DNA of 64,000 bases from Candidatus Methylobacter favarea (GCF_902806695.1 NZ_CADCXN010000001.1:1-64000), one strand, 5' to 3'. Numbered from the stretch's first letter, positions 1 through 9,531 are shown. A program made the numbers and translations. Notes: generated by a model from the sequence alone, not told the origin.

Positions 1-6
1 GGGAAG

Positions 7-513
7 ATGGTGAATATCAAACGCTGGCTGGTTCACACTTTTATGCCACCCTGGCGCTGGCGTATGGCTTTTTCGGCAAACCTGCTCACGGAGATTGAAA
101 ACGCCATAAAACAGTCTGAACGCAAGCATCGTGGAGAGCTTCGTTTTGCCGTTGAAAATGCACTGGCGTCCAGCCGGGTCTGGCACGGCATGTCAGCTCA
201 ACAGCGTGCGCTGGAAGTCTTTTCCAATCTGCAGATATGGGACACCGAAGAAAATAGCGGCGTGTTGATTTATCTGCTGTTGGCCGATCGGGAAGTCCAT
301 ATCATTGCTGACCGCGGCATTGCCCGAAAGGTGGCGCAGACTGAGTGGAATCAGATAGCACAGATTATGCAGGACGCATTTCGGGCACAGAATTTCCGGC
401 TTGGGTCGCTGGAAGGCATAGCCCGCATCACGGACTTGCTGGCTGCTCATTTTCCGCCGCAAGCCGATAACCCTAATGAACTTTCCGACCAGCCCGTTAT
501 TGTAAAACAATGA
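7..513 (+). CDS. TPM domain-containing protein
   Basis: A 168-residue protein with a TPM (YgcG-type) fold: an N-terminal helix, then the pattern IENAIKQSERKHRGELRFAV, a central hydrophobic strand VLIYLLLADREVHIIADRGI and a closing helix. TPM domains in bacteria are mostly uncharacterised; plant homologues act in photosystem assembly and have phosphatase activity. The family usually sits in a lemA-TPM-TPM cluster, and this looks like the last, signal-less member, with the partners lying left of the window. No signal peptide is seen, although an aromatic and basic stretch lies at residues 5-20. The start ATG has a GGGAAGATGG context right at the window edge, so a start further upstream cannot be excluded. 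Confidence 0.75.
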   Translation: MVNIKRWLVHTFMPPWRWRMAFSANLLTEIENAIKQSERKHRGELRFAVENALASSRVWHGMSAQQRALEVFSNLQIWDTEENSGVLIYLLLADREVHIIADRGIARKVAQTEWNQIAQIMQDAFRAQNFRLGSLEGIARITDLLAAHFPPQADNPNELSDQPVIVKQ

Positions 514-625
514 GAAAGGCGGATAACCGTAATGGATTGGTGGAACTGTCGAAATAATAAATGCTACGAGAGGCTTTGCACGTCAAGCTCTATAGGCATT
601 TTATTTTCGCCTGCACATCACTCCT

Positions 626-1510
626 TTAGCTCTTTTTCAGCTCATCCAGAGTACCCGTTATGTTAAAAATCATATTGCTGTTTTTGAGCATATTATTATC
701 GCTCAACAGTTTACAGCGGAAGTTGATTTTAAAAGGCGTTCCGGCTTTATCAAACAGCATTTTCCAGAGAAATTTCCCCATTTTTGTCGTTTTTAGATCC
801 AGATGCATCGAAACGGATGATGAGCCTTTGGCAGGAATAGCTATAATCTTTTCCAGCCTGCCTTCCATAATAATATCATTATCCACCGTGAAGGAATACC
901 TTCCGTCTTTCATTTTCAAAGGGAAAAGGTTGGGATTGCTGACTTGAGCTACAAGGTCGATTTTTGATTCGTCAAAGCCGAGCGCATTGACATCGACATC
1001 TTCCGTTTCCATTTTAGGGAGCCTGAAAACCGGCAGCCTTTTGCTAAATGCCATAGTAAATTCTTTTTCCCCTACTACCGGGAAATCTACCTTGATGGCG
1101 GCTTTAAAAGTATGATCGGCCGTTTTTGTCTTATGTTTTTCAAAATGCTTCAATAACCTGGCCATCGGTTCTTTCAGTATCTCGATGGGAACTTCTATGA
1201 CCGTAGTATCTGAAGAATGTATAAGAATAGGCTTGGTGTAGGAACTTTCAGCGACTTTTATGGAATCAATAAAAATGCTATAGTCCAAACGCTTGGTTTT
1301 GATGTTTATCGGCAGAGAATTGCTCAGAATAATTTTACTGGTCATTTTTATTCTTTCTGATTCGATATTTACATTATTTATCGCCGCTACTTTTAAGGCA
1401 GGCAATAAATGTATTCCCTCGCCCTCGGCGTTTCTTAAGTTCCATCCCACATAGCCCAACAGTAAAAGCCCTGTAACTACCAGTAATCCCAGCCAATATT
1501 TTTTTTTCAT
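626..1510 (-). CDS. LEA type 2 (WHy domain) family protein, membrane anchored
   Basis: A 294-residue protein starting with a charged, lysine-rich N-terminus and one hydrophobic segment (about residues 6-24), so it is either exported or anchored in the inner membrane facing the periplasm. The rest looks like two successive water-stress/hypersensitive-response (WHy, LEA-2) beta-sandwich repeats, about residues 40-160 and 175-290; the second carries the family pattern VAQVSNPNLFPLKMKDGRYS. Bacterial LEA-2 proteins are linked to desiccation and envelope stress, with no enzymatic role known. It is convergent with the TPM gene and divergent from the alkylation-repair operon. Function beyond the fold is not established. 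Confidence 0.7.
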   Translation of the reverse strand: MKKKYWLGLLVVTGLLLLGYVGWNLRNAEGEGIHLLPALKVAAINNVNIESERIKMTSKIILSNSLPINIKTKRLDYSIFIDSIKVAESSYTKPILIHSSDTTVIEVPIEILKEPMARLLKHFEKHKTKTADHTFKAAIKVDFPVVGEKEFTMAFSKRLPVFRLPKMETEDVDVNALGFDESKIDLVAQVSNPNLFPLKMKDGRYSFTVDNDIIMEGRLEKIIAIPAKGSSSVSMHLDLKTTKMGKFLWKMLFDKAGTPFKINFRCKLLSDNNMLKNSNMIFNITGTLDELKKS

Positions 1511-1775
1511 AAAGGTTTTTCAAAGAGTTCGGGGGCATCAATAAAAGCCTGGTTTAAGCAAATACAGCCGCATACGTCCAAACTGTTACCGCAAGCTACG
1601 GCAAAAAGTTCCACGTTTTTTTGCTATTTAGGGGTATAGGCGCCATAACTTTTCAATGATTGCCAAGGAATTTTCCCCAACAATTATGCTCGAATTTGAA
1701 AGCAAGACCTGGCGTGCAAAATGCCGGAAAACTGTTAAATTACATTGCCCTGATTGAATGATGTAAGGATTTTAT

Positions 1776-2369
1776 ATGAGCCATACCGCCAAAAGCCCAA
1801 AACCAGCCGGCCCAATTTTAGGCCCAATATCAGACATGGCGCCGTCGAGCTGCCGCACCGTCGGCGTAACTACTGAAATACATTTCACTCTAGGGGAGTG
1901 TTCATTGGGCGCTATTCTTGTCGCAATGAATACACGCGGCGTATGCGCCATTACTCTGGGTGATGACCCGGAAATTCTGGTGCGAGCGCTGCAGGCCAGA
2001 TTTCCGCATGCCGAATTGATGGGCGGCGACAGTGAATGCGAACAACTCATGGACAAAGTGGCAGCCTTTATTGAAGCGCCAATCCTAGGGCTTGACTTGC
2101 CGCTCGATGTGCAAGGAACGGCTTTTCAACAACGGGTGTGGCAGGCCCTGCGCGAAATTCCGGCCGGCACTAAAGCCAGCTATACCGACATTGCCCGGCG
2201 CATCGGTGCGCCGAAGTCTGTCCGGGCAGTAGCCGGAGCCTGCGCAGCCAATATGTTGGCGATAGCCATTCCATGCCATCGCATAATAAGGAATGACGGC
2301 GGCTTATCAGGCTATCGCTGGGGCGTTGAGCGCAAGCGCGCCCTTCTCGAACGTGAAGCTAAGCTATGA
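1776..2369 (+). CDS. Methylated-DNA--[protein]-cysteine S-methyltransferase, Ada C-terminal type
   Basis: 197 residues. It transfers the O6-alkyl group from guanine (and O4 from thymine) to its own cysteine in a suicide repair reaction. The acceptor motif is IPCHR with Cys167-His168, preceded by the helix-turn-helix region AFQQRVWQALREIPAGTKAS and followed by the GYRWG loop. The sequence is closest to the C-terminal half of Ada (GDDPEILVRALQARFPHAE, GTAFQQRVWQALR) rather than to Ogt, but the N-terminal zinc and AraC domains of Ada are missing, so it cannot be the autoregulatory sensor. A TAAGGA ribosome site lies 7 bases before the ATG. It is the first gene of a three-gene repair operon, overlapping the next gene by ATGA. 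Confidence 0.9.
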   Translation: MSHTAKSPKPAGPILGPISDMAPSSCRTVGVTTEIHFTLGECSLGAILVAMNTRGVCAITLGDDPEILVRALQARFPHAELMGGDSECEQLMDKVAAFIEAPILGLDLPLDVQGTAFQQRVWQALREIPAGTKASYTDIARRIGAPKSVRAVAGACAANMLAIAIPCHRIIRNDGGLSGYRWGVERKRALLEREAKL

Positions 2370-3115
2370 CCGTAAGGGCGAAAATCAAAACTGACATTGT
2401 TTCCGTACCCCCTATCCCGGAACGGGTTAATGCCCTTGAGTGGCAACGTGTTTCACAAGACCTTGACTCGCAAGGCAACGCGCTGCTTGAAAATCTTATT
2501 TCTTCGGCCGAATGCCGGACATTGGCAGAGCTATACACGAAAGAGGCTATTTTTCGTCGCCGTATAATTATGGAGCAGCATGGCTACGGTCAGGGCGAGT
2601 ACAAGTATTTCAGCTATCCGCTTCCCGATATGATCGACGGCCTTCGGATGGCCATCTACCCGCATCTTGCGCCGCTTGCCAACCGCTGGAATGAAGCTAT
2701 GGGCATTGATGTTCGCTATCCGGCACAGCATGCGGATTTTATCGCACGCTGCCATGAAGCCGGACAGATCAGGCCGACGCCGCTGCTGCTTCAATACCAG
2801 ACCGGCGATTATAATTGTCTGCATCAAGACCTCTACGGCGAGCATGTGTTCCCGCTACAGGTGGCAATTTTACTGTCCGAGCCTGGAACAGATTTCACCG
2901 GCGGTGAATTCGTGCTAACCGAACAGCGTCCGCGCAGGCAGGCGCGGCCGGAAGTCGTACCGCTTCGCCAGGGCGATGCCGTTATTTTCGCTGTTCATCG
3001 TCGCCCAATGCAGAGTATTCGCGGTATTTATAAAGTCAATCTTCGCCACGGCGTCAGCCGCGTTCGCTCGGGGCATCGCTATACGCTCGGCATTATTTTC
3101 CATGACGCGCTATAA
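2366..3115 (+). CDS. 2OG-Fe(II) oxygenase (COG3826-like)
   Basis: 249 residues. A double-stranded beta-helix dioxygenase: the iron-binding H-x-D is visible in CLHQDLYGEHVFPLQ, and the distal histidine and 2-oxoglutarate-binding arginine in RHGVSRVRSGHRYTLGIIFH. It resembles the COG3826 group of uncharacterised oxygenases rather than AlkB itself; AlkB's RxNxTxR signature is absent. Its position, translationally coupled to an Ada-type methyltransferase (4-base ATGA overlap) and 10 bases ahead of alkB, suggests a role in handling alkylated substrates, possibly modified bases, protein or RNA. That substrate assignment is inference from context only. Confidence 0.8.
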   Translation: MTVRAKIKTDIVSVPPIPERVNALEWQRVSQDLDSQGNALLENLISSAECRTLAELYTKEAIFRRRIIMEQHGYGQGEYKYFSYPLPDMIDGLRMAIYPHLAPLANRWNEAMGIDVRYPAQHADFIARCHEAGQIRPTPLLLQYQTGDYNCLHQDLYGEHVFPLQVAILLSEPGTDFTGGEFVLTEQRPRRQARPEVVPLRQGDAVIFAVHRRPMQSIRGIYKVNLRHGVSRVRSGHRYTLGIIFHDAL

Positions 3116-3125
3116 GAGCGATTCA

Positions 3126-3779
3126 ATGACCATGAGTCTATTCGATCTTCCCGGCGTAGCCGAATCATGGCAGGAGCCGCTGGCGCCAGGTGCGGTGATT
3201 CTGCGCGGCTTTGCTAATCAGGATGAAGCGGAGCTCTGGGCCGAATTGGAGGCCGTGACCGCTAGTGCTCCGTTTCGCCACATGATCACGCTGGGCGGCT
3301 TTCGGATGTCGGTGGCCATGAGCAATTGCGGCGGCCTGGGCTGGGTCTCGGACAGCACAGGCTATCGTTACGACGCCATCGATCCTTTGACGGGGCGTCC
3401 ATGGCCGCAGATGCCGGAGTCATTTTCAAGGCTTGCGGAAAAGGCGGCAGCGCAGGCAGGCTTTACCGGCTTCGTGCCGGATGCCTGCCTTATCAATCGC
3501 TATGAGCCGGGAGCCAGGCTTTCGCTGCATCAGGATAAAAACGAGCGGGATTTTGACCAGCCGATTGTTTCAGTTTCACTGGGCATTCCTGCCGTGTTTT
3601 TATTCGGCGGCTTGAGCCGGGCCGATAAACCCGGCCGCGTGCCGATTATGCATGGCGATGTGGTCGTCTGGGGCGGCCCGACCAGATTTCGCTATCACGG
3701 CATCATGCCTCTTAAAGACGACTGTCATCCTCTGCTTGGCAGACAAAGGATTAATCTTACTTTTCGTAAAGCCGGCTAA
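3126..3779 (+). CDS. alkB: Alpha-ketoglutarate-dependent DNA dioxygenase AlkB
   Basis: 217 residues, the same size as E. coli AlkB (216). It oxidatively demethylates 1-methyladenine and 3-methylcytosine in DNA using iron and 2-oxoglutarate. All active-site positions are present: His135, Asp137 (LSLHQDK) and His191 (RYHG) for iron, and the C-terminal RINLTFR motif (Arg208, Arg214) for 2-oxoglutarate. The open frame extends 150 bases upstream through the previous gene, but the ATG at 3126 (or the in-frame one at 3132) gives the normal N-terminus SLFDLPG and sits just after the upstream stop. Third gene of the alkylation-repair operon. Confidence 0.93.
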   Translation: MTMSLFDLPGVAESWQEPLAPGAVILRGFANQDEAELWAELEAVTASAPFRHMITLGGFRMSVAMSNCGGLGWVSDSTGYRYDAIDPLTGRPWPQMPESFSRLAEKAAAQAGFTGFVPDACLINRYEPGARLSLHQDKNERDFDQPIVSVSLGIPAVFLFGGLSRADKPGRVPIMHGDVVVWGGPTRFRYHGIMPLKDDCHPLLGRQRINLTFRKAG

Positions 3780-3792
3780 GCTGCGAAAAGCT

Positions 3793-4476
3793 TTATGTTT
3801 TTAGCAGCTTGCGTAATACTTCCACAGCGGCAGGCGCTGAAGAGGCAGGATTTTGCCCGGTAATCAGATTCCCGTCCGTGATGACATAAGGCTGCCAATT
3901 ATCCGCCTTGCTATAATTGCCGCCCTTCCTGATCAACTCGTCCTCGACCAGAAACGGCACTATATCAGCCAACTGGACTGCTGCCTCTTCCGAATTGCTA
4001 AAGCCGGTTACCGGTTTGCCTTTAACCAGGGGAGAGCCGTCGGGTGCCCTGGCATGGCGCAATACGCCGGGCGCATGGCAAACAGCCGCTACCGGCTTGC
4101 CGGCCGCGTACATGGCTTCTATCAGCTTGATGGAATGGATATCTTCGGCCAGATCCCATAGCGGTCCATGTCCTCCGGGATAAAACACCGCGTCATAGTC
4201 TTCTGCTACTACTGTAGAAAGTTCGATTGTGTCGGCGAGCGCAGCCTGAGCTTCCCTGTCCTCTTTGAAGCGGCGCGCAGCTTCGGTTTGTGAATCAGGC
4301 TCATCGCTTTTCGGATCAATAGGCGGCTGCCCGCCTTTTGGCGAAGCCAGGGTAATCCCGGCACCTTTATCCTTAAATACATAATACGGCGCGGCAAATT
4401 CTTCAAGCCAGAAACCAGTTTTTTTACCGGTATCGCCGAGCTGATCATGCGATGTCAGTACCATTAATATTTTCAT
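3793..4476 (-). CDS. DJ-1/PfpI family protein (type 1 glutamine amidotransferase-like)
   Basis: 227 residues. The nucleophile elbow AAVCHAPGVL places Cys133 next to His134, with a family glutamate near Glu26 (FWLEE); the GGHGPLWDL loop is also conserved. This arrangement is that of the Hsp31/HchA-like branch of DJ-1, whose members act as glyoxalase III, deglycase or chaperone-type stress proteins; which of these applies here cannot be read from sequence. The start at 4476 is chosen because a GGGAGG ribosome site precedes it; a longer frame to 4719 lacks family similarity. It is convergent with alkB and divergent from the wrbA-like gene. Confidence 0.85.
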   Translation of the reverse strand: MKILMVLTSHDQLGDTGKKTGFWLEEFAAPYYVFKDKGAGITLASPKGGQPPIDPKSDEPDSQTEAARRFKEDREAQAALADTIELSTVVAEDYDAVFYPGGHGPLWDLAEDIHSIKLIEAMYAAGKPVAAVCHAPGVLRHARAPDGSPLVKGKPVTGFSNSEEAAVQLADIVPFLVEDELIRKGGNYSKADNWQPYVITDGNLITGQNPASSAPAAVEVLRKLLKT

Positions 4477-4728
4477 GAAAACCTCCCGAAAGCGTTGCTT
4501 ATGTTGCTTAGAGCAGTAAAGAGGCCCAATAGACCGTGTCAAGAGCAAAAAAATCCTGAAAGCCGATTCAGCGCTGAAATTGCGGCAACAGTAGCCAAAC
4601 AATTTCAATGATTGGCTGAACAAAGAGTTTCCTTGCCGACTTGGCGGGATTAAGTGATAATTCTGCCTTGCTGCCTGACTTCCATACCGATTAAAAATTA
4701 TTCTTGTGCATCCTCGCAAGGAGGGGAA

Positions 4729-5352
4729 ATGACGAAAATTCTTGTTCTATATTACAGCATGTATGGTCATACCGAAATCATGGCCAAGGCCGTTGCCGAG
4801 GGAGCAGGCAGTGTGGAAGGAATCGATGTCGCAATCAAACGGGTGCCGGATATCATGCCCAAAGACATCGCTCAAAAAGCCGGCGCAAAACTGGATCAGG
4901 AAGCAGCTCTCGCCACGGTGAATGAACTACCGGGCTATGATGCCATTATCTTCGGCACGCCTACACGGTTTGGAAACATGTGCGCTCAAATGCGCAATTT
5001 TCTGGATCAAACCGGCCAGCTGTGGCTCAGCGGCGGACTGATCGGCAAAGTGGCCAGCGTCTTCACATCCACCGCCACGCAGCATGGCGGCCAGGAAACC
5101 ACTATTACGTCATTTCATACCACCTTGCTGCATCACGGGATGATTATTGTCGGAGTACCCTACTCCTGTGCGGAAATCATGAATATGAGTGAAATTACCG
5201 GCGGCTCGCCTTATGGCGCCAGTACACTGGCAGGAGGAGACGGCAGCCGCCAGCCTTCTGAGAACGAACTTAAAATTGCGCGTTTTCAAGGCCGGCATGT
5301 CGCCCATATAGCCAGGAAACAGGCCGCCTCGTGCAATAGCGAGAGCAAATGA
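4729..5352 (+). CDS. wrbA: NAD(P)H:quinone oxidoreductase, WrbA family flavoprotein
   Basis: 207 residues, flavodoxin fold. The FMN phosphate loop is [12 protein letters not shown] at the N-terminus, with [20 protein letters not shown] and the family sequence [11 protein letters not shown] in the middle, all typical of WrbA, which carries out two-electron reduction of quinones to prevent redox cycling. An AAGGAGGGG ribosome site sits directly before the ATG at 4729, so the upstream extension of the open frame is not translated. The 252-bp divergent spacer with the DJ-1 gene suggests that both stress genes may share a control region. Confidence 0.9.
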   Translation: MTKILVLYYSMYGHTEIMAKAVAEGAGSVEGIDVAIKRVPDIMPKDIAQKAGAKLDQEAALATVNELPGYDAIIFGTPTRFGNMCAQMRNFLDQTGQLWLSGGLIGKVASVFTSTATQHGGQETTITSFHTTLLHHGMIIVGVPYSCAEIMNMSEITGGSPYGASTLAGGDGSRQPSENELKIARFQGRHVAHIARKQAASCNSESK

Positions 5353-5811
5353 TTGCTTTAAGTTTGGCCTTTTACTACCTACTCTTTCCCTTTTTTCGGC
5401 TGAACCACTTTTTCCGGGTTTTCTGATAAACCTATTATCTTTATTGAGCCTGGCAAGATGGCATTGCAATTCTCGATATTAACGTTAGCTGCTGGTTCGT
5501 CTGCGGTTTCTGCTGTTGTTTATTTCAAAATATTTGCAAAGCTTCCGTGAGTAAAGACAGGGGTAATTTTTTGGCTATTGTTGCGATAGTGGATAGTTTC
5601 CTTACCGTTGCAATCATTCCATACATGCCATAGTTTTCGCGGTGAATGGAAAAATAGCGTATGAAAAAGCCCGATTTTGTGTAGCAGGAGGCTTTTTTAT
5701 TCCCGGCAATAAAATCACTGTAGTTCTTAATTTACGCTAAAGTAATAAGGCAATGTCGATACCTCTGTCAATTACAAGCAGCTATGAATATCTACAATCA
5801 GGAGTCAAATT
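5353..5811. other. Intergenic region with possible terminator
   Basis: No convincing gene is seen. A possible stem (AAAAGCC near 5664 pairing with GGCTTTT near 5690-5696, followed by T residues) could be a weak terminator. The final 50 bases hold the leader of the alanine dehydrogenase gene with an AGGAG ribosome site. Confidence 0.4.
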
Positions 5812-6924
5812 ATGCTCATAGGACTACCCAAAGAAATCAAGGATAACGAGAACCGCGCCGGCATGACGCCAGGCGCAGTCCAGGCCCTGATAAAGCGCGG
5901 GCATCAGGTTTTGGTGCAAAGCGGGGCGGGTGAAGGCAGTTCGCTTTCCGATGAAGAATACCGGTCTGCCGGCGCAAAAATTGTCCCTTATGAGGAAGAT
6001 GCGTGGGCGGCGCAGATGGTAGTTAAGGTCAAAGAGCCGGTGGCCTCGGAATACCAATTCCTGCGGCAAGAGCTGATTCTGTTTACTTATTTGCATCTGG
6101 CATCGAACAAGCCGCTTACCGATGCTCTGCTGGCAAGTGGAACCACAGGGATTGCTTATGAAACCGTACAAACTCGAACCGGTCAATTACCTTTATTAAC
6201 ACCCATGAGTGAGGTCGCCGGGCGGATGGCGACTCAGGTTGGCGCAACCTACCTGCAAAAAACGCATGGCGGCCGCGGTGTGTTAATAGGCGGCGTGCCG
6301 GGCGTCGCTCCGGCAAATGTAGCCATTCTGGGCGGCGGCATTGTCGGCACCAATGCCGCGCGCGTGGCCGTTGGTCTGGGCGCCCACGTCACGGTGCTGG
6401 ATGTTAGCCACGCCCGCCTGAAATACCTCGATGACATTTACCGAGGACAATTACAGACGCGTATCAGTGATGAATATAATATCGAAGATGTGATCTATGA
6501 AGCCGATCTCGTGATTGGAGCAGTCTTAATTCCAGGCGGGCGCGCGCCCTGGCTGATTACGCGGAACATGTTGCCGAATATGTACAAAGGCTCGGTAATT
6601 GTGGATGTGGCCGTCGATCAGGGAGGCTGCGTAGAGACTACGCGAGCGACTACTCACAGTAATCCGACCTATGAAATAGACGGCGTAGTGCATTATTGCG
6701 TCGCCAATATGCCGGGCGCTGTGCCGCGCACCAGCACCTTTGCGCTGAATAATCAAACGGCTGTTTATACGCTGCGTCTGGCCAATGAAGGCTTAGACGC
6801 CGTGCGTAAGGATCCGGCGCTGCAATACGGGCTCAATACCTATCATGGTTTGGTGACTTATCCTGCGGTAGCTGAGGCGTTTGGTCTAGAATATACTGAT
6901 CCCATGCAGGCATTGAGGAGCTAG
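5812..6924 (+). CDS. ald: Alanine dehydrogenase
   Basis: 370 residues (Bacillus Ald is 378). It catalyses reversible NAD-dependent oxidative deamination of L-alanine to pyruvate and ammonia. The N-terminus [20 protein letters not shown] is the family signature with the substrate arginine and lysine; the Rossmann motif is [21 protein letters not shown]; and the conserved substrate histidine region YLHLASNK is present. The C-terminus ([18 protein letters not shown]) is also typical. The gene stands alone, with about 460 bases of spacer upstream and a decayed region downstream, so it is probably monocistronic. Confidence 0.95.
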   Translation: MLIGLPKEIKDNENRAGMTPGAVQALIKRGHQVLVQSGAGEGSSLSDEEYRSAGAKIVPYEEDAWAAQMVVKVKEPVASEYQFLRQELILFTYLHLASNKPLTDALLASGTTGIAYETVQTRTGQLPLLTPMSEVAGRMATQVGATYLQKTHGGRGVLIGGVPGVAPANVAILGGGIVGTNAARVAVGLGAHVTVLDVSHARLKYLDDIYRGQLQTRISDEYNIEDVIYEADLVIGAVLIPGGRAPWLITRNMLPNMYKGSVIVDVAVDQGGCVETTRATTHSNPTYEIDGVVHYCVANMPGAVPRTSTFALNNQTAVYTLRLANEGLDAVRKDPALQYGLNTYHGLVTYPAVAEAFGLEYTDPMQALRS

Positions 6925-6983
6925 CCGATTGGGTCATATCCTAGGATCATTAACGTAATACAGGCACAATTCTCCGACCTTCC

Positions 6984-7275
6984 GGCAAAGGGATTATCCG
7001 TGCAGGCTATACCCACGGCTCGCGCAGCCGATCCTATTTGTTTGGCTAATGCCGAATAAGTTATTGTTTCGCCAAAGGGAATTTTACAAAGTTCGGGCCA
7101 AACGGGATTTCTGTAACTACCCCCTGCTCTAACAAATTAATAGTGATGGTTTTATCTTTATGCAGCCAGTACTGATTTAACTGCTGTAACAGGTGATGTT
7201 CTTGCGCGCCAATAACCTCACTATGCTGCACAAAGTCCTGATCTATTTCCCAGGCTGCTGTAGTTATTACTCCTG
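6984..7275 (-). pseudogene. Decayed O6-methylguanine-DNA methyltransferase (Ogt-type) remnant
   Basis: Reading leftward there is an uninterrupted N-terminal-domain stretch containing EDFVQHSEVIGAQEHHLLQQ-like sequence (the exact first residue is Q in IDQDFVQH), then after a frameshift near 7100 the typical methyltransferase segment LCKIPFGETITYSALAKQIG followed by RAVG and DNPFA. The active-site PCHR and everything after NPFA are gone. This is therefore a broken copy of an Ogt/MGMT-type gene, distinct from the intact Ada-type one at 1776. The identification rests on the segment around IPFGETITYS. Confidence 0.6.
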
Positions 7276-7633
7276 CCGGGTACCTGAAACAAGTTTACCT
7301 GCCAGAGTTGGAATTTTTAAAACTTCCTCAGCGCCTGTGCAGTTTTGTATCCAGCGAATTATAAATGACATTTATAACATTCCGGGCTACTTTATTTAAT
7401 TGGCAAACAGGCGATTAAGCTATAGCGAACCCCGTTGTCCAGGTAAATAATACCCTAATTTAACCTGAGTTCGGGATAAAAAAGAGCAGCTTTTTGCTAT
7501 AAATGGAACAGAAGTTTTCGACGCTGATTTTCCCGATAAAAATCTTCTACCGATGAAATTAAGGTACTTATATGGCGATGTGGAGGGTTTTTGCGAAACC
7601 TTTGCCGGAATAGCAAAACATCAACCAGGCTAA
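7276..7633. other. Gene-free decayed spacer
   Basis: No open frame of recognisable family was found. The sequence lies between two pseudogene remnants and is probably leftover mobile or recombined DNA. Confidence 0.35.
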
Positions 7634-7872
7634 GGCAAGAAGAAACGCAACCGCACTTGGATAAGTTATGAAGAGATTGCCTTGGCTATATCAGCCGTTC
7701 ACTTTTCGAATCTTAAGCGGTTTTAGCAGAAGCCTTTACAGCGCCCGTAAAATCCAGGTTTCCCCAGCGGTTGAGCTATGATCAATTTATCGAGCAACTG
7801 TTCAAACTGTTAGTGCCGCTTTGCTACCAAGCCGGATTGGCGATGAACAGCTCGAAATATTTGTTACAATGA
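7634..7872 (+). pseudogene. IS982-like transposase remnant
   Basis: Two short frames separated by an in-frame stop and a one-base shift at about 7724-7726. The first resembles the N-terminal IS982 segment (WISYEEIALAISAVHFSNLK), the second the segment RFPQRLSYDQFIEQLFKLLV followed by PLC, which matches the IS982 pattern of LxSYxRFxxLxxxxLxPL. The catalytic DDE part is absent. The family call is from motif memory only; another DDE family is possible. Confidence 0.45.
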
Positions 7873-7920
7873 TAGTGAAAAAATAGTTATAGTAAAAAAC
7901 TCTTGAGATTATGAAAGCGC

Positions 7921-8244
7921 TTGCTGATTATCTATTTCGTCGCCTTAGCCTTCCTCAACCTGAACCCGTGGCTGCGCCCGGATTCTTGGCCAGCATTTGG
8001 ATTTGTTGCCTGGGGTCTGGTAGCTCACGCTATCGCTCATGGAGCATTATCTATTTTGCTTCTGTCGGCTTTTACGAAACAAAGAAAGCAACTATTAGTA
8101 ACGCTTATTGGCGTGCTGGTTTGCAGCCTGACCGGGCTTATCTTCGAATATAGCCAGAACTGGTTTATTTCAACCCGGCATTTCTCATTTCATGACGCTG
8201 TTGCGAATGTTTTTGGGTCAATGCTGGGGATAGCCACGTTTTAG
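7921..8244 (+). CDS. VanZ-like family membrane protein
   Basis: About 107 residues with three hydrophobic segments and the VanZ C-terminal pattern: an acidic FEYSQNW motif, then RHFSFHDAVANVFGSMLGI. VanZ-like proteins are small inner-membrane proteins of unclear role, often near cell-envelope polysaccharide genes, which fits the rfb genes downstream. The frame begins at TTG 7921. An ATG at 7911 (MKA) is one base out of frame with it; a one-base deletion there would give MKALLIIYFVALAFLN, a typical VanZ N-terminus. So either a TTG start or a real or sequencing frameshift exists. Confidence 0.65.
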   Translation: MLIIYFVALAFLNLNPWLRPDSWPAFGFVAWGLVAHAIAHGALSILLLSAFTKQRKQLLVTLIGVLVCSLTGLIFEYSQNWFISTRHFSFHDAVANVFGSMLGIATF

Positions 8245-8466
8245 GGCATCAAATTTTGCCTGTCCGTTAGCGCTGAGCGCGCAAAATTAGTACAATCTGT
8301 GGAATAATGGCAATAAAAAATAGCATAAAAATATAAAGCAGGGGCTTGCTTACAGTGCAAAAGCTAAACACGAGTTGAACTAAAGACGGCAGGTTAATTT
8401 TTTGTTACGGCACCAAAAATTTATTGCAACTCACTCCGGGAATAACCCGACTATAAGGCTAAATAT

Positions 8467-9531
8467 ATGATACTTGTTACCGGCGGCGCAGGCTTTATTG
8501 GCGCGAATTTCGTTCTGGACTGGCTGGCTAATAGTGATGAGCCCGTCCTTAATCTGGACCTTCTATCCTATGCCGGTAATCTGGAAAACCTGGCTTCGCT
8601 GCAAGGCGACAAGCGCCATATTTTTTTGCAGGGTGATATCGGGGATTTCGATCTGGTTAGCCGTCTGCTGGCCAAGCATCAGCCAAGAGCTGTAATCAAT
8701 TTCGCAGCTGAATCCCATGTAGACCGCTCGATTTATGGTCCCGAAGAGTTTATTCAGACGAATATCGTAGGCACGTTCCGAATGTTAGAGTCAGTGCGGG
8801 CTTATTGGAATAATTTGGAAAGCAACGCCAAACCGGAGTTTCGGTTGCTCCATGTTTCAACTGACGAAGTATACGGCTCGCTGGGCAAAGGCGATACGGC
8901 TTTTAGCGAAACTCACCGGTATGAACCCAATAGCCCCTATTCCGCCTCCAAGGCCGCCTCGGATCACCTGGTCAGAGCCTATCATCATACTTACGGCTTG
9001 CCCGTATTGACGACGAACTGTTCAAATAACTATGGGCCTTTCCATTTTCCGGAAAAACTGATTCCTCTCATTATCGTGAATGCGCTGGCAGATAAACCTC
9101 TGCCTGTCTATGGGGACGGCCTGCAAATTCGCGATTGGCTGTATGTAAAGGATCATTGCAGCGCCATCCGATGCGTACTGGCGAAGGGTCGCCCGGGTGA
9201 AACCTATAACATCGGCGGATGGAACGAGAAGGCGAATATTGAAATCGTACATATTGTTTGCTCGCTGCTGGATGAACTCCGGCCACGAGCCGATGGCAAA
9301 CCCTACAAAGACCAGATCAGCTATGTTACTGACCGTCCCGGCCATGACCGGCGCTATGCCATTGATGCTGGAAAGATAGAGCAGGAGCTGGGCTGGAAGC
9401 CGGCAGAGACGTTTGAAACCGGTATTCGCAAAACGGTAACGTGGTATCTGGATAATCAGCCCTGGGTAGCGAATGTTTTAAGCGGGGCGTACCGGGACTG
9501 GGTGGCGCGTAATTACGAATCCCGAGTATGA
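8467..9531 (+). CDS. rfbB: dTDP-glucose 4,6-dehydratase
   Basis: 354 residues, extended short-chain dehydrogenase. It converts dTDP-glucose to dTDP-4-keto-6-deoxyglucose, the second step of dTDP-L-rhamnose synthesis. The NAD motif is [11 protein letters not shown] at the N-terminus, the catalytic STDEVYG carries the Asp-Glu pair, and [11 protein letters not shown] contains the active-site Tyr and Lys. It is the first of three coupled genes; its TGA overlaps the ATG of rfbD (ATGA). Confidence 0.96.
   Translation: MILVTGGAGFIGANFVLDWLANSDEPVLNLDLLSYAGNLENLASLQGDKRHIFLQGDIGDFDLVSRLLAKHQPRAVINFAAESHVDRSIYGPEEFIQTNIVGTFRMLESVRAYWNNLESNAKPEFRLLHVSTDEVYGSLGKGDTAFSETHRYEPNSPYSASKAASDHLVRAYHHTYGLPVLTTNCSNNYGPFHFPEKLIPLIIVNALADKPLPVYGDGLQIRDWLYVKDHCSAIRCVLAKGRPGETYNIGGWNEKANIEIVHIVCSLLDELRPRADGKPYKDQISYVTDRPGHDRRYAIDAGKIEQELGWKPAETFETGIRKTVTWYLDNQPWVANVLSGAYRDWVARNYESRV

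Noticed and set aside
4477-4719. Upstream extension of the DJ-1/PfpI gene
   Set aside because: A good ribosome site and the family N-terminus place the start at 4476.
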